A DNA stretch of 64,000 nt from Heterodera schachtii (GCA_023374025.1 SIJG01000030.1:808644-872643); one strand, 5' to 3'; numbered from the stretch's first letter, positions 48,196 through 61,152 are shown. A program made the numbers and translations. The notes: generated by a model from the sequence alone, not told the origin.

Positions 48196-50279
48196 CCATT
48201 TTACCATATTTTTTATATTAATTCACATAAAACCAAACAACCTTGAGTAGTATTAAAATGGATAGCCAAAAACCAAAAAATCAAGAATTAATTATTAATT
48301 GTAGAAAAAAAGTTCATTTAAATTTTTCCGTCAAAGTTTTTAATATTTTTTAAATTTATAGATTTTCATTGATTAAAAACTGGCATGCGATCTGTTCTGA
48401 TTTGTTAATTTTGAAGGCGAATAGAAAACATATAGAGCTAACAACTAACGCTCAGTCCCAAAAGTGTGCAGAAAACTCATCTTCGCATGCCATAATTATT
48501 ACATTTTAATAATATATTTATAAAATTATTGCTTTATATTTTTAAATTTTTATTTAATGCAGTAATTGTTGCGCCACTATTAATTTAATCGTAATTTTGT
48601 ACAATTCTCATCATCGGACAAAACATTTGTAATTTTGAATCATTCTTTATTTTAATAGTCGATCCTGTTTACTGTTTTTCTAAATATTGTAAAATGAAAT
48701 TTTATAATTTGATATCATTCATCATTTTGGTAATCTTTTGTTTTAATTAAATCATAAAAATGATCATAATACTTCAGTTGCATTTAATTTTGTATTATAA
48801 TTCTTTCTTTCTAAATTTCAGTTTTATTACATTTATTTGTTTAATTTTTAATAATTTGGAAATGATTTATTATAATGAATAAAAAAAATTTTAAATATTT
48901 TTTCTTGTAAAGATTCAGAGTTGAACCCGGACGAAAATCGAAGCCGGCTCCCGGCTCCGGGAATTTCCGGCAACGAATTTTAAAATGCTCTGGTTTTTGA
49001 GCACGAAATCACCATCGTTTTCTATAAGCCTATTAAATTCTTGACGTACTCTTTAATTGTTTTTGATCCATAATAATTAGAAAATTAGAGAACGGATCAT
49101 TTCTCGTTTGTAATTTTATCAATCCATTAAATATATGGAATATTAAAAATACACAAAAAAACTTTATTTTTTGGATTTTCTTATATATGTTAAAGTTTTA
49201 TTAAGTTTTAGTATTCTGAGCAGTACACATCGAATTCCACCTTCATTTTTATTAATTCTATTTGCCAAATTGTTTAGTAATTAGTCTATTTTTAATTCAA
49301 ATCTAATTGTATTCTTGGAATTTAAACAAGTTTATTAATTAAACAATAAACATCATATTTAGAAGGGATATTAATTTGTAATAGTTTTTGTTTTTATCGT
49401 TTTATCCTGTTTTTATGTTGAGTTTGCTTGCGTTCCCCTATTGAGTTTAGAGTGGGTTTTGGTTATTCATAGCTCGTCTGATGTTTTTTATCCTTTTTTC
49501 AATTAGAATATTAATTTATTTTAGTCTTTCTATGTCTGCCAAATATTTTCCTAATTTTTTTAAATTTTTTAAAAAATCTAAATTTAAGAATTATTTAATC
49601 CTGTAAATTTGTGTTTCATAGATAATATTTAAATGGTATATTATAATATAAGCTATGAAAAAGCTTTTTATCTATTAATAATATATAATATTTCTATTGG
49701 TTCCGCGTCATTTGCTTTAAGTGAAGGTGGTAACTTTTCAAAAACATTAATGTTTGCATTTATTTTCTTTTTGCACCATTGAAAACTTTTATTTCTTTTA
49801 TTACCATTTTCCTGTATTTACGTTTTATTGGATTTGCATCTCTCGTATAATTCGTAATCAATGACCTCAATTTCACTTATTTTTACAAAGTTTTTTGTTC
49901 TTACATATATTTAAAATAGAAAATACATATAATGCATCCAATCGGTTATTTAGTTAATATCTTAATCACAAGGTGTATGTTTTTATGGTTTGGTATAATT
50001 TAGATATATATTATCGCATTCTATTTGTCCACAATTTTTTTATTTTTCATGCATAAAAATTCCAGTAGAAATAGTTTTTATTTAAATTAATCGATTTTTA
50101 TAATACGTTTTGACAAATATTAAATATGTATTTTTTAATTTTTACATCCGCAAATTTATTATTTTTTCATATTTAACTTCATATCAATAATTTATTTTTT
50201 AAATTTTATTCTCCTCGAATTTTTAGCATTTAATGATAAAGAGTTGTTAAAATTCAGATTATATCTTGCTGAAAATTAT
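48196..50279. other. AT-rich stretch
   Basis: The only GC-rich patch is 48925-48975, with 'ccggctcccggctccggg', a short inverted motif. No gene is recognised. Confidence 0.55.
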
Positions 50280-50695
50280 TCAAAAATCCGCCTGTTTATG
50301 AAACTTGGACAAAAAATTAAACCCAAAAGTTTGTACAAAAACCACCTATTTATAGAACTTGGGTAACCCAAAAATTAAACCTAAGTTTATTCAAAAATCT
50401 GCATGTTTATAGATGACCCAAAAATTAAACCAAAGAGTTTACTCAAAAACCCGCCTATTTATAGAACTTGGACACAAAAATTAAACCCAAAGTTTGTTAA
50501 AAAAACCCGCCTATTTATAGAACTTGGGTGACCCAAAATTAAACCCAAAAGTTTGTACAAAAACCCGCCTATTTATAGAACTTGGTGTAACCCAAAATTT
50601 AAACCCAAAAGTTTGTGCAAAAATCCGTTTGTTTATAGAACTTGGTTTCACAACAATTTTGTACAAAAACCCGCCTATTTATAGAACTTGTGTAT
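50280..50695 (+). repeat. Minisatellite, about eight units of 46-60 bp
   Basis: Each unit contains 'acccgcctatttatagaact' followed by 'tgggt(g)acccaaaaattaaa' and 'cccaaaagtttgtacaaaa'. Units start near 50280, 50336, 50393, 50445, 50500, 50558, 50618 and 50664. Unit length and sequence vary. The 70-codon open frame over it only encodes the repeat. Confidence 0.85.
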
Positions 50696-51195
50696 TTTTT
50701 GCCGCAGATCTTGAAGTTGCATATGCCAAGCAATAGCAGATCCATAGATCAATATTCACTTTTTCCCGAATAAACGAAAAGTTTTTTATTAATTGCAATT
50801 GCAAATTTTTAAATTATGAATAATGGTTTTTAAAAATTTTATAAACTAAATATAAAATATCTTTTAGAAATTTTAATTTATAAATTTGATTATTATTTAT
50901 AATTATAGTGACCGGATTTATATGGATTTTCATGTATTTGTTTATTTATTTCGGGCCTAAAGATCAAGTAACTAGTCTTTTAGCTTGTCTTGGTGCTTTT
51001 GTATGCCTTTTTAATTTATATTTAAGTTTTTTTTCTCTGTTCCATATTTTACATCCATATTTTAATAATTTACAATATTCTAAAAGACTTGTTTATAAAA
51101 ACCATTAATGTATTATCTTTGGAAGAGGCGTTTAATATTCACGATGAATTAAAGCAATCAATCTACTTGTCTTCCGATCCAATTGAGTTATCAGT

Positions 51196-51575
51196 AGGGA
51201 TTGGATTTCTAAGTGCTAAAAATTCCAAAATAGGTACTGAAATAGTTGCCAAAAAAGTGTAATAGGTGTTAAAAATTTGAAAAGTGAATAATTTTTTTTT
51301 ATCAATTTCGCCCGTATAATTTCAACTTGTCAAGAATATAAATAATAAATTTTGAAGATAATTAAAAAAAAATCCTTCTTAGAGCTGTAATTGAACATTT
51401 TTGGGTCAATTCTAAGGTGTTTATTTTTTGAATTTTTTGGATCGATTCATAAGGGTACTTTTTTCGTTTTTATAGTATTTTTGCTATGAAATTTCTGGAA
51501 AAGTGCAAATAGATGCTAATAAGCGAACATGCCAAAATAGATGCTATTCCTGTAATCCCAGTTTTAGGTATTTTT
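51196..51575. mobile_element. Probable decayed hAT-like element
   Basis: The left end, TAGGGATTGG, resembles the tip of the element at 6249. The right end, 'gtaatccca', is its rough inverse. The outside octamers (gttatcag and gttttagg) agree at only five of eight positions. The inside carries the 'attctaaggtgtttatttt' and 'cataagggtacttttttcg' module words shared with other elements. Confidence 0.35.
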
Positions 51576-54500
51576 TAGGTGCTAATAAGTCGCTCTAAAC
51601 CGAAAATTAAATGGACAACATTTTTTAAAAACATTTCTGCAACTACTTTCGTAAGTTTCTAATATATTTTTATGTTGACTCTTTCATATTCGGAATGTTT
51701 TTTTCACTAATTAAATTCTATTTATTATGAGATTATTTTCTTAGATTGAAAATTATATATTTTTTGCATTTAAGTATATAATATGTTTTTTACAGGCAAG
51801 TTCATCCGATTAATATTCAAGCGGATAACTTGTCTACTATGTAGTCCAGCAGGTAAATTTTTTTGACAAAAATCTCAAAATTATTTTGTCTTTATTAACA
51901 TAAAAATAAATTCAACAAAAACAGTTTACAACAGGGTTGCCATCGAATTGCTGCTGCTCTCCTATGCCTTCAGTACAGTGACTGTCCTATTTCTCTTGTA
52001 AAGAGAGTCAGAATCTGCGTGAAAAAAGGACATTCATTGAATGTCCTTATTTTTCGTTTCTCTTCTTTGTACTCGAGAATCATTTTGGTGCGACCAATTA
52101 CACTGAAGTGAAATTTTCTTAAAAATTTGATCTGATGCTGTTGTATACAGTCATTAATAATATAATATGTAAGTAATTTTTATTAATTTTATTTTCATTT
52201 ACTTTTATATTTTCATTTTATGTTTAAAGAATTTTATTTGTTTAAACTTTCTCTTAGTCAACAAACATTATTAGAAAGTCATTGAATTGGGCGCTACTTA
52301 AAAAGTGACCGTTTTTGAATTTTATTAAATACCACAGGGGAGATAATGATTATTTTTGACAGATTGAAAAAAATTAAAATATTTATATAATTAATTCCAT
52401 TTTAATTTCATTGAAGATAATGTTTTCAATATCTAAATCAAAAAACTTTGTTTGGTTACTGTTTTTATTAATGTTAACATATGTTTATTAATAGCTTTAA
52501 AAGAAACTAATTTTTTAAATAATAAAAAAAAATTTCCTTTATTTTCATTCAAAAAATACTCATTAATTTCAATATTCATAAAATGAATCTTGATATTCTT
52601 TTTTGTGAAAAAGTTCAAAAAAATTTAAATTCATTTTATTAAATAAATTTTTATATTTTCCAAAATTTAAATGAATTTAGATAATAATAAATTATGTCTA
52701 AATATAAATTGGAATACAGAAATTATTCCCAAAATCAAATGATAAAAATCTATTATTTTAATGAATTTGTTTTCTATAATTTTATATGTGTTAATTTATA
52801 CAATTTCGTTCTTTTTTTATTATTTCCGACATTTAATTAAATACATATAGTATCATTTTAATATTCTTGCTTATATATTTTACGGCAATTATAGATTCGT
52901 TTCTTGTGATGAAAGTTAATTTTGCTAAATTATATTTTTATATATCTTTCTCGGTGGATACGCAAGTCTCTGTTATTTTCTCTCCGTAGCACCATGTTTT
53001 TTAATAGTTAGGCTTATTTTACATATTTTCACGTTGGAGTATTTTTATAATATTTTTTATTTTATGAACAAAAATAAATAAATATTATGAATTGCATGTG
53101 AAAAATTATTTTATTTCTAGATATTTTATTAATATTGAATGTATTTTCAAAATTCATTTGGGTAGCTTTCTAAACATTACACAAATGTGCTTTTTTAAAT
53201 CTCATATATTTGTAAATTTTATGATCATTCCGATTAAGGCATTTAAGTTTATTTACTTTAATAGTAATTTTCAGATTATTCATCGGAAAAGTTTCTATTT
53301 AATATTTTTTTTATTAAAATTATCTTTTCCTTCTTTATTCTTACAAGATTATAATCAATTATTTTATTATTTTTTGTTTTGACTATGTTGTTTATACGAA
53401 ATTTATTATTAAAAAAATAAATTTCAAAATTAAATGCAGAAAATTAAATATACGTTTTAAATAATTCACTTTCACTTGATCCATTGGCATTTTTTTTCTT
53501 GAAGGTTTAATCCTTTATTTTTTTTAAATAAAACATAAAATTGTTTGTATATTATACATTTTTGAATATTCTTTTAAATTTAAATGCTGACAGTTCCCGC
53601 TAATTTATCAAAACTCATTTATTAATTAAAATATTTTTGGCTTTTATTTTATTTTGCAAAATGCTTTCTATTTGCTAAATTGATTTTGTATGTTGTTCAG
53701 TTTAATAAGGATTTTATAACATATATGTTTCCACATAAGTATCTATGTTATATAAAATTAAGTTAAGAAAAGAAATTTTATATCAAATTAATAATCATAT
53801 AAAAATTTCTTGTTTTAGGCTATTAAGGACATATTTTTATATTTTTCTTGGGCGCAGGAGTTCTACATTCAGCGTTACTTCCATGGTTGAATTATATTTA
53901 ATTTTTAGAGTTATTTGCTTGTGACAATATAAAATATTATTTTTTAATATTTCATTATTTTTTTGCGTATCAGCTCATATGTGGATTTTATTCTAAGTTG
54001 TAGATAATATATACATTTTGGGTATACTAAACCAATCCGAAAATTATTATTAATTATTTCCGATTTAATAATGCTAAAGCATATGTGTTTTGAAACAATA
54101 AAGCCTAATATGTTTGGTTTGTTGAACAGAAAAAACTGATCAGATTAGCATCAGTTATTTTAAGTATTTGATTTAAATTAAACTTTCGCTATTTTAATTT
54201 TTTTAAATATTTATTTTTCAAAATACTAAAGAGATTTTATATAATTTATTCAAAAAACATGGACATATTTTTTAATATTTTCATTTTACTTAAAAAGAAA
54301 TATTTAATTTTTATTCACCATAAAAAAGTATATCTCAAAATTGTATTATATGTATTCATGTCCGATAGATCTGTTAAATTATTTTGTCCAATTAAATTAT
54401 TGAATGTTTTTAGGTGCCTTTATTGATCGGTTAAGTTTATCAATCTTTTATTCTTTTATACAATTCTTTTAAAGTATGATAGAAAACTAAATTTGATTTG

Positions 54501-56288
54501 GATATTCATATTACCAGTTAATTTCTTTTATAAATAATCTTTCATGTATTATTATTTTTTATATGTGTCATTTCTCGTTTTTAGTTTTTTAATTTCGTCT
54601 GGTTCTATTTAATTTTCTTTAATTTTGAAATAATTAGGAATCAATTTTTTAATTTTTGTCCATGACTTAACTTTCTGCGTGGTTTTAGATTTTTTCCATC
54701 CATTCCACACCCTTTTGTCATAATTTATATGAAAGTGATATAAATTTATTGTTTTATGCATTTAATGTTAGGAAAATTTACGTACAAAATTAGACACGTT
54801 GACAGGTTCCATCAAACAATTGATTTATTCGTCTTTTCTTCTCTATTATTACATTGATTTGTTTTTTTATTCTATTTGAATTAATAATACTTTTTATTCT
54901 TGAAATCCTCAACCATCAATTTATTCATTATTCCGAGCCAATAAACTGCTCGTTTTCTAACATAAAAATTTACTATTTTAACATTTAAATTGATTTTGAT
55001 TAGTGCGGTTTAAATTGTAAATTCGATTGCTTTTTATCTCAGCCGCAAAAATGGTAACATCATTTTTTGTCTACGGTTGTTATTGCTTTTCAAATACATA
55101 CTTTAATTAAAGGGCAGTTGTTTTTTTACTTGCCAAATAAACTAATATATTTACAGATTATTATCATTTTCGCTTGCGTAACATTATTTATTTCATTTTT
55201 TTCCGCAGGCAATAGCGAAAAATGCATTGTTAGTAAAGAAAATATATAAAACTATATTATCATTTGGTTGTTTCCTGGTTCGATAAAGTATTTAATCGAC
55301 CTTCTTTTGCATGTTTAATTTATAATTTAGCATTATTTTAACCAATAAAAATTTCAACTGTTCATAGCTCACTTGAAATAATTTTTATTGTTTACATAAA
55401 TCATAATTGTTTATTCATAATTAGGCTAAAGTTTAAGCATTTCTTTATCATTTGTTTTCACAAAAATATATCATTACTCTCGTACCGAAGCCTAATTCCC
55501 AAGCCTCCAGCTCTCCAAACATATCCGATATATTCGATTCTGGAGCGAATTTTATCAATAAATACCATTTCTTTCTATCTTGAATATTATTAATTTCTAT
55601 ATAAATATTATAATTAAAAATGTTTATAGAAAAATAATTTATCGCAAGGTTTGGATTATTAAGTTCTGATTTTACTTTTAATAATTTTCTTACATTATGG
55701 GCAATTATTAATATAAAATTTTAATTTTTTCCTTGCTATTTTTTATTTAAGCTTTTTTATTTATTTGTTTCTTTAGGATAAGAATAATTAATATCCATTT
55801 CTATTTATTTTCCATTGGATGAGCCCATTTTTTTAGTTTTTAGAATATTACTTATAGTTTATATCTTTCTTTTATAGATTATGTTCTATTTCTGTTAGTT
55901 TTAACTTATGCTTTTTAGTTTGAAAATCCACGAAAATTTTTGTTTAATTAAAATTTAAATACATCTCATTTAATTCATCTCTTAAAATTTAAATTATTTA
56001 TTCATCTATAAAAAATTGTTTTTTTTGTGAATATAATTACACATTTTTAATCCTTATTAATATATAAATAATTCTTCTTTCTTTTTTCATATTTGTTCAT
56101 CACCGTAATTTTTGTTATGAATAAACTCTAAAAATTTTTTTAAAGATTTCTTAGATTAAATAAAATAAGCATTTATCTATTGCTATTATCTGAAATTTAT
56201 ATATTTTGTTTCGAATGCTCAGCTTTCATATTTTTTGTTTATTTTCATGTATGCTTTTAATTTTTATTATTCTTTCTGGGAGCGAACC
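51576..56288. other. AT-rich stretch before the retrotransposon
   Basis: Frames such as 52433 (minus), 53092 and 55067 (plus) are AT-driven. A perfect 11-bp-arm palindrome lies at 52026-52048. A GC-richer patch at 51940-52040 has no supported reading frame. Confidence 0.55.
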
Positions 56289-56578
56289 TGTTCGGTCCTT
56301 CAATAACCGAAGCTCAAAAAGAAGTCCAATAACAAAATAATATTTATTGGAGAACACAAATAAATAATAATATTGATTGGAGATGGGAAAAGTCGGAGGG
56401 CAAAAACAATAATGAACATGCAAAAGGGACGGGGGAAACAAATGGCTGGGAAAGGTAGTGTCTGACTCGACAATAGAGAACAGACACAAATAAAATAGAG
56501 AAATAATAAAAGGGAGAGAAAAAGACAAAATAAACAAATTTAAATAAATAATGTCTCGGTCGGGTCAGTACCCGAACA
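56289..56578 (-). repeat. 3' LTR
   Basis: It is 290 bp, bounded by TG...CA. On the element's strand it begins TGTTCGGGTACTGACC and ends GGACCGAACA, giving a short TGTTCGG/CCGAACA terminal inverted repeat. Its pair is at 61154-61438. Confidence 0.92.
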
Positions 56579-56591
56579 CCTCCCCTTTTAA
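56579..56591 (-). other. Polypurine tract (PPT)
   Basis: The minus strand reads TTAAAAGGGGAGG immediately before the 3' LTR, the expected primer site for plus-strand DNA synthesis. Confidence 0.8.
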
Positions 56592-56600
56592 TTCGACTGA

Positions 56601-58232
56601 TCATCCGGGCGAGTAGCGTGCCGGCATCCGACGGTTGCGCACAGGGTAGCGGCGTTCGCGTGGGCTTGGAATCCGGTTGAGCTGATCAGGTCGATTGCCA
56701 TCATCGCCATTTGCTGGTGGTTCTTCCTCGTCCTCATGTTCAGTGTCCGATTCAGGCCTATTCCTTAGGTCCTGATCAACAACTTCAAAATTTGCCGGGG
56801 GCAATGGCAAATTAAAGGTCTCATTCAAAATATTCAGAGACTCTTCCAAATTTTCAACATTTCGGCGTTCCCTGAGTTGGTTCGCATGATAGCGATTGAT
56901 TGATCCGTCCGGGAATTTGACACTATAAATTACGCCTTTGCAGTCGCAAATTATACCCGCCCTCCAGTTCTGGGAGAGGCGGTGGCGCGCGTAAACTGTG
57001 TCTTTCAATTGGAAGAAAATTCGTTGTTTTGTGCCAAATCGTCGATTGAAGTGCCGTTCCATTTCCGCGTCTCTTTCCGAGGGTTGCGAAAGCGGCGGCT
57101 TCAGCAAATCCAGAGTGGTGCGCGGTTTGCGACCAAGGAGCATTTCCGCCGGGGATTTGATGTTCGGGAGCGAATCATTTGGTGTGGTCCGATAAGTGAC
57201 CAAAAATGTTTCAATGACGTCCTTTCCGGGGACTCCCTCCCCTTTTAATTTGCGAAAAGCCCTCTTGAAGGTGTCCACAAAACGCTCCACTTGTCCATTC
57301 GACATTGGATTATATGGTGCTCAAAACAAATGTGAAATTCCGTTTGCCGATGTAAATTTAGCAAAGTCGTTGCTGGCAAACTGCGTGCCATTATCTGACA
57401 CCAAAATTTCAGGAATTCCATGTCGAGTAAAAAGATAACGCAATTTATCGACGGTGGCGGCAGTTGACTTTGTTGGCATTTCAAAGACCTCCGGGTACTT
57501 TGAAAATGCATCGACAACGATTAAAAATTCTTTGCCGTAAAAAGGGCCGGCATAGTCTACATGGATTCGTTGCCATGGACGTTCTGCCTTTGGCCACGAG
57601 TGCAAGTCAGTTTTGACAGGTGCCTTGGCAGCAGCTTGGCACGGTTGGCAGCTTTGGACAAATTCTTCAATTTCGGAGTCCAATTTCGGCCAATAGACAT
57701 ATTGTCGGGCCAACTGCTTCATCCGCTTGATCCCTGGATGGCCTTTGTGCAGCTGCTCCATAATTTTCTTTTGGCAGACTTTCGGAATCACAATTCTGTC
57801 GCCGTACATTAGGCATCCTTTAAGAATAGACAAATCGTCTTTTCTTCGGCTGAGCAGTTGGACAATCTCCGTTTCCTGCTTCAGCAAATCATTGTTCGGC
57901 CAATTTGATCTGACGAATTGGATTGCCTTCTGAATTGATCCGTCATTTTTCGATGCTGTTGCCAAATCGGCAAATTTGATAGGCAACTTCTCCAAATTCA
58001 AATTGAAAATGGATGTCAGATCAGATTCAACGTCCAAAGCGGCGATCACTTTTTCCTCTTCGCATTCCATTCCTTTTGCGATGAGTCGTGAAAGCGCGTC
58101 TGCATTTCCAAAATCATTGGTCCGGACGTATTCGATTGAAAAATCATAGGCCAACAAAATTAATGACCATCTCAGCAGCCGATTTGCGCTGCATTGTTTG
58201 ACTCCCTTTTTACTGCCAAAAATACTTAGCAA
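56601..58232 (-). pseudogene. Integrase region of pol, one premature stop
   Basis: The first part (58232-57321) starts in the end of RNase H and carries the zinc-binding HHCC region: HKGHPGIKRMKQLARQY, then CQPC. It then has the catalytic core, with the first aspartate in HVDYAGPF and the second in VSDNGTQFAS. A TGA at 57323-57321 interrupts it just before the third catalytic residue. The same frame resumes and shows NGQVERFVDTFK with the glutamate, GRKPRTT, and the C-terminal module (KDTVYARHR, IYSVKFPDGS, NQLRERR), ending with an acidic tail. All three D,D,E residues are therefore present in the DNA, but the stop separates them. This looks like a single-base nonsense change. Confidence 0.9.
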
Positions 58233-58263
58233 GGGTTTGTGGTCTGTTTGTAACGTAAAATGT

Positions 58264-59542
58264 CTAGATCATTTTATGAAACTTTTTGACTGCAAAAATC
58301 AGTGCCAATGCTTCCTTTTCAATCTGGGAGTAATTTTTCTCCGCTGGTGAAAGAGATTTTGAAGCATGGGCGATGGCCTTGACTGATCCGTCCGAAAATT
58401 TGTGCGAAATTACCGCACCGATGCCATATTCTGAGGCATCTGCTGCGACAACGATCTCCAATTTTGGGTCGTAATGGGTCAGCAGCAAATCCGATGACAA
58501 AATTTCTTTCAATTTTGTGAATGCCCTGTGACATTTTTCGTTCCAATCCCACTCCTTCTCCTTTTTAAGCATGTCGTCCAGTGGCGTTCTCAAGAAACGC
58601 ATATTTTTGACGTACTGTTGGTAGTGGTTTATCATGCCAAGGAAAGAACGGAGCGATGAAATGTCTTTGGGCGGTGGCATCTCAATGATCGCATGTATTT
58701 TACATGGATCAGGACGGCGGCCATTTTTGTCCACTATTTGACCAAGATATTTTATTTGTTCTCGGAAAAATGAACATTTTTCAATTTTCACTCGAAATCC
58801 ATAAGTTTGGATTCGGTCAAACACTTCTTTCAAATGTTGTGAATGTTCTTCTGATGTTTTTGCTGACCACAATAATGTCATCCAAATAGGCGGTGGCATA
58901 GCTTAACCCGGCAAGCATTTTGTCCATTATCGATTGGAAAATGCCCGGTGCTGATTTCACACCAAAGGGTAATCGTTCCATTCGAAAATTCCCTTTGTGT
59001 GTTGCCAAACCGCACAATTGTTTTGAGTCTTCGTCCAACTCAATTTGGAGGTATGCATCCCTCAAATCAATTTGGGAGAACATTTTTCCGCCATTCAATG
59101 TTGCGAAGATGTCCTCCGGAATTGGCAATGGGTGTTGACAGTCTTTGAGCGCTTCGTTCAGTCCTGTCGAATAGTCAATGCAGAGTCTTGCTGAGCCATC
59201 CGCCTTTTTGACGATTAAAATTGGCGCGGCCCAGTCCAAATGGTCGACTTTGCTAATGACACCCAAATTTTCCAAACGGGCCAATTCGCGTTCGACCACG
59301 TCCATCGAATTGTATGGTACGGGCCTCGCCTTTCGATAAATTGGCCGTGCGTCATCGTTCAGTGACAGATGCGCTTTTTCTTTTGTGCAATGTCCTATCC
59401 CGTCTTTGATCACTTCGGGGAAGGCATTTTTCAGGGCCTGAATTTTGGCCTCCGTTCCGGTGACTTGCTTTGTGCCGATTGGAATTATTTTCTTCTCTTC
59501 GGCACTCCCGGATTTGCACATTTTTACTGCCTGAAATTCCAA
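58264..59542 (-). pseudogene. Reverse transcriptase and RNase H region, frameshifted
   Basis: The upstream part (59542-58817) has typical RT motifs: ARPVPYNSMDVVERELARL, ILIVKKADGSARLCIDY, FSQIDLRDAYLQIEL, RLPFGVKSAPGIFQ and YLDDIIV (58888-58877). Just after YLDD a run of five A's (58861-58857) shifts the frame. The rest of RT and RNase H continue in 58899-58264 with SLRSFLGMINHYQQYVKN, ADASEYGIGAVISH and IEKEALALIFAVKKF. At 58264 the frame ends, and the last RNase H motif (TDHKPLL) continues in the next frame, consistent with a 2-bp loss near 58257-58262. The active-site residues are intact. Confidence 0.92.
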
Positions 59543-60837
59543 TTTTCTGCTTCAATTCGTCCAACAGTCCGAATTTGTCCATCGCATCTCGACTCAGCAG
59601 GTTCAATGCGCCACGTTTGGCCACATAAAATTCATCTTCGAAAGTCACACCATTGAACTCGAAAGTTCCGATTCCCTTTCCAATGAAATGGATTTTGGTT
59701 CCATCAAAGGTCTTTCCGATTTCTTCTGTCTTGTTGATCGGTGGTCGACCAACATTGGCGTGTGTGCCTTCGTCAATGACAATAATGTCTGAACCGGTGT
59801 CGAGATTGAAGTGGACGGGCTTTTTGTTAAACCGAATTTCGGTTTTCAGCAGCGGCAATGGATTGGTGGTTTTGGCTACCATCCCAATTTTCAAATGTCC
59901 AACACGTTTGTTGTTCCATTTCTTAGCGTTTTGCTTCCGCCATTCATGAAATGCGGCACATTGTTTTTCAATGTGACCGTCAAATTTGCACTTTGGGCAT
60001 TTAGCCGTTTTGTGCCAGCATTCGTCAGGCCGATGCTGTTCTCCTCCACATCTCCAGCACTTTGTATTGTTCGGCATTTTCGGCTTTGGTTTTGCCTGAC
60101 TTCGTTTGTCCGCATAATTGGTCGGCTTCCCTTTTTGGCGGACGACATTCAGATATTTTGATGACGTGGGGACTTCAATTGCCCGTGCCTCGGCAATGGT
60201 GGACTGAAAATTGATCAGGTCCTCAACAACTGCGTCATAGGACACATTGTCGCCATCTGTGGCCAATCTTGCCAAAATTCTCTGTCGAAGAGTCGCATCA
60301 TTGTGCGCCTTCAATGCCGTCAATAACATTAGGCAATTGAATTGTTCCTTCTTCAATTCATCAAATCTGAAGTCCGCGAGAAGTCTTTTATGCCGATTTA
60401 TGAACGGGCGAAATTCTTCTCCCTCCGCTCTCGCCGCTTTTAAGCATTCATATCTGTCAATGAAGACAGACTGCGGCTTTGAAAAGAGCTTTTCCAGCTT
60501 TGAAAGCGTTGAGGCGAAGTTGAAGTCAGTAACTGCCGCAGGGAGTACCGATCGATTGTACTCACTGAATGCTGACTCACTCAGCTTGTTCATCAAACAT
60601 TTAACCTTGATGTCAGTCCGGAGCATTCGGCGCGGCACAATCCAGCGCGAATTTGAAACGGCTAAGCCATTCATTGATGCGACCTTTGTCGTCACTCGGC
60701 TCAAAAATGGAGACATCAGGCAGCGATGGCACTGTGTTTTGAACAGCCTGTGGTGCAGCAGCAGCATTTGTCTGATTTGCCAATAATTGGACGATTTGCT
60801 GTAGAATCTCTTCCATTGTTGGTGAATTCGCCGGCAT
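59352..60837 (-). pseudogene. Gag and protease region, frameshifted
   Basis: Gag probably starts at ATG 60837 (MPANSPTMEEILQQIVQL), and this frame runs to a stop at 60613. The remainder is in a second frame, through about 59540, implying a one-base change around 60610-60640. The second frame shows a capsid-like helical region, two CCHC zinc knuckles (CX2CX4HX4C, e.g. CWRCGGEQHRPDEC then CPKCKFDGHIEKQC, about residues 237-270 of that frame) and the retropepsin motif FNLDTGSDIIVID with DTG at 59801-59793. It passes into the RT frame by another one-base step near 59540, which may be natural or a lesion. The ordering gag-knuckles-protease in one frame is common in Ty3/gypsy elements. Confidence 0.88.
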
Positions 60838-60864
60838 TTTTGAATTATTTAAAATTCAAAATCA

Positions 60865-60985
60865 ACAAAATTCCTTGAATTTGACCACTCCTGGTGGCTC
60901 CTCACACCTCCTGGGTGATTTGGACAAAATTCGTTGAAATTGACCACGCCTGGTGGTTCCTTACACCTCCTGGGTGATTAGGATT
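60865..60985 (-). repeat. Tandem repeat in the element's leader
   Basis: Two adjacent units of about 60 bp each contain 'gaccac(t/g)cctggtgg' and 'cacctcctgggtgatt'. They lie between gag and the PBS. Confidence 0.8.
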
Positions 60986-61138
60986 TGTATTGCCGGATTA
61001 GCAATTCGGAAACTGTCCGCAATTGCTTTTTATTTGACGATTGGAAAGCAGCACAGAGCTGACTTTCTTGCCGAATTTTAGAATATTCACTTCTGGTGAA
61101 ATATTCTTGAAGAATGTTCGCTTTTCTTCAGTTGTGTT

Positions 61139-61152
61139 CACGGGCGTCGCCA
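61139..61152 (-). other. Primer binding site (PBS)
   Basis: The minus strand reads TGGCGACGCCCGTG one base inside the 5' LTR. TGG is the complement of tRNA CCA. TGGCGAC resembles arginine-tRNA type sites of some animal gypsy elements. The tRNA assignment is tentative. Confidence 0.65.

Noticed and set aside
50280..50695. Possible CRISPR array
   Set aside because: Units are contiguous, variable in length, with no unique equal-length spacers, and the context is eukaryotic.
50524..50736. 70-codon frame with repeated NPKVC...RLFIELG
   Set aside because: It is the translation of the minisatellite unit. The repeat explains it.
52026..52060. Bacterial-style rho-independent terminator
   Set aside because: A hairpin plus T's is present, but every other feature of the window is eukaryotic.
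53092..53382. 96-codon plus frame rich in F, I, N and K
   Set aside because: AT-driven composition with no domain or splice support.
59369..60786. Several plus-strand open frames over the retrotransposon
   Set aside because: They are antisense shadows of gag-pol. The domain motifs are all on the minus strand.
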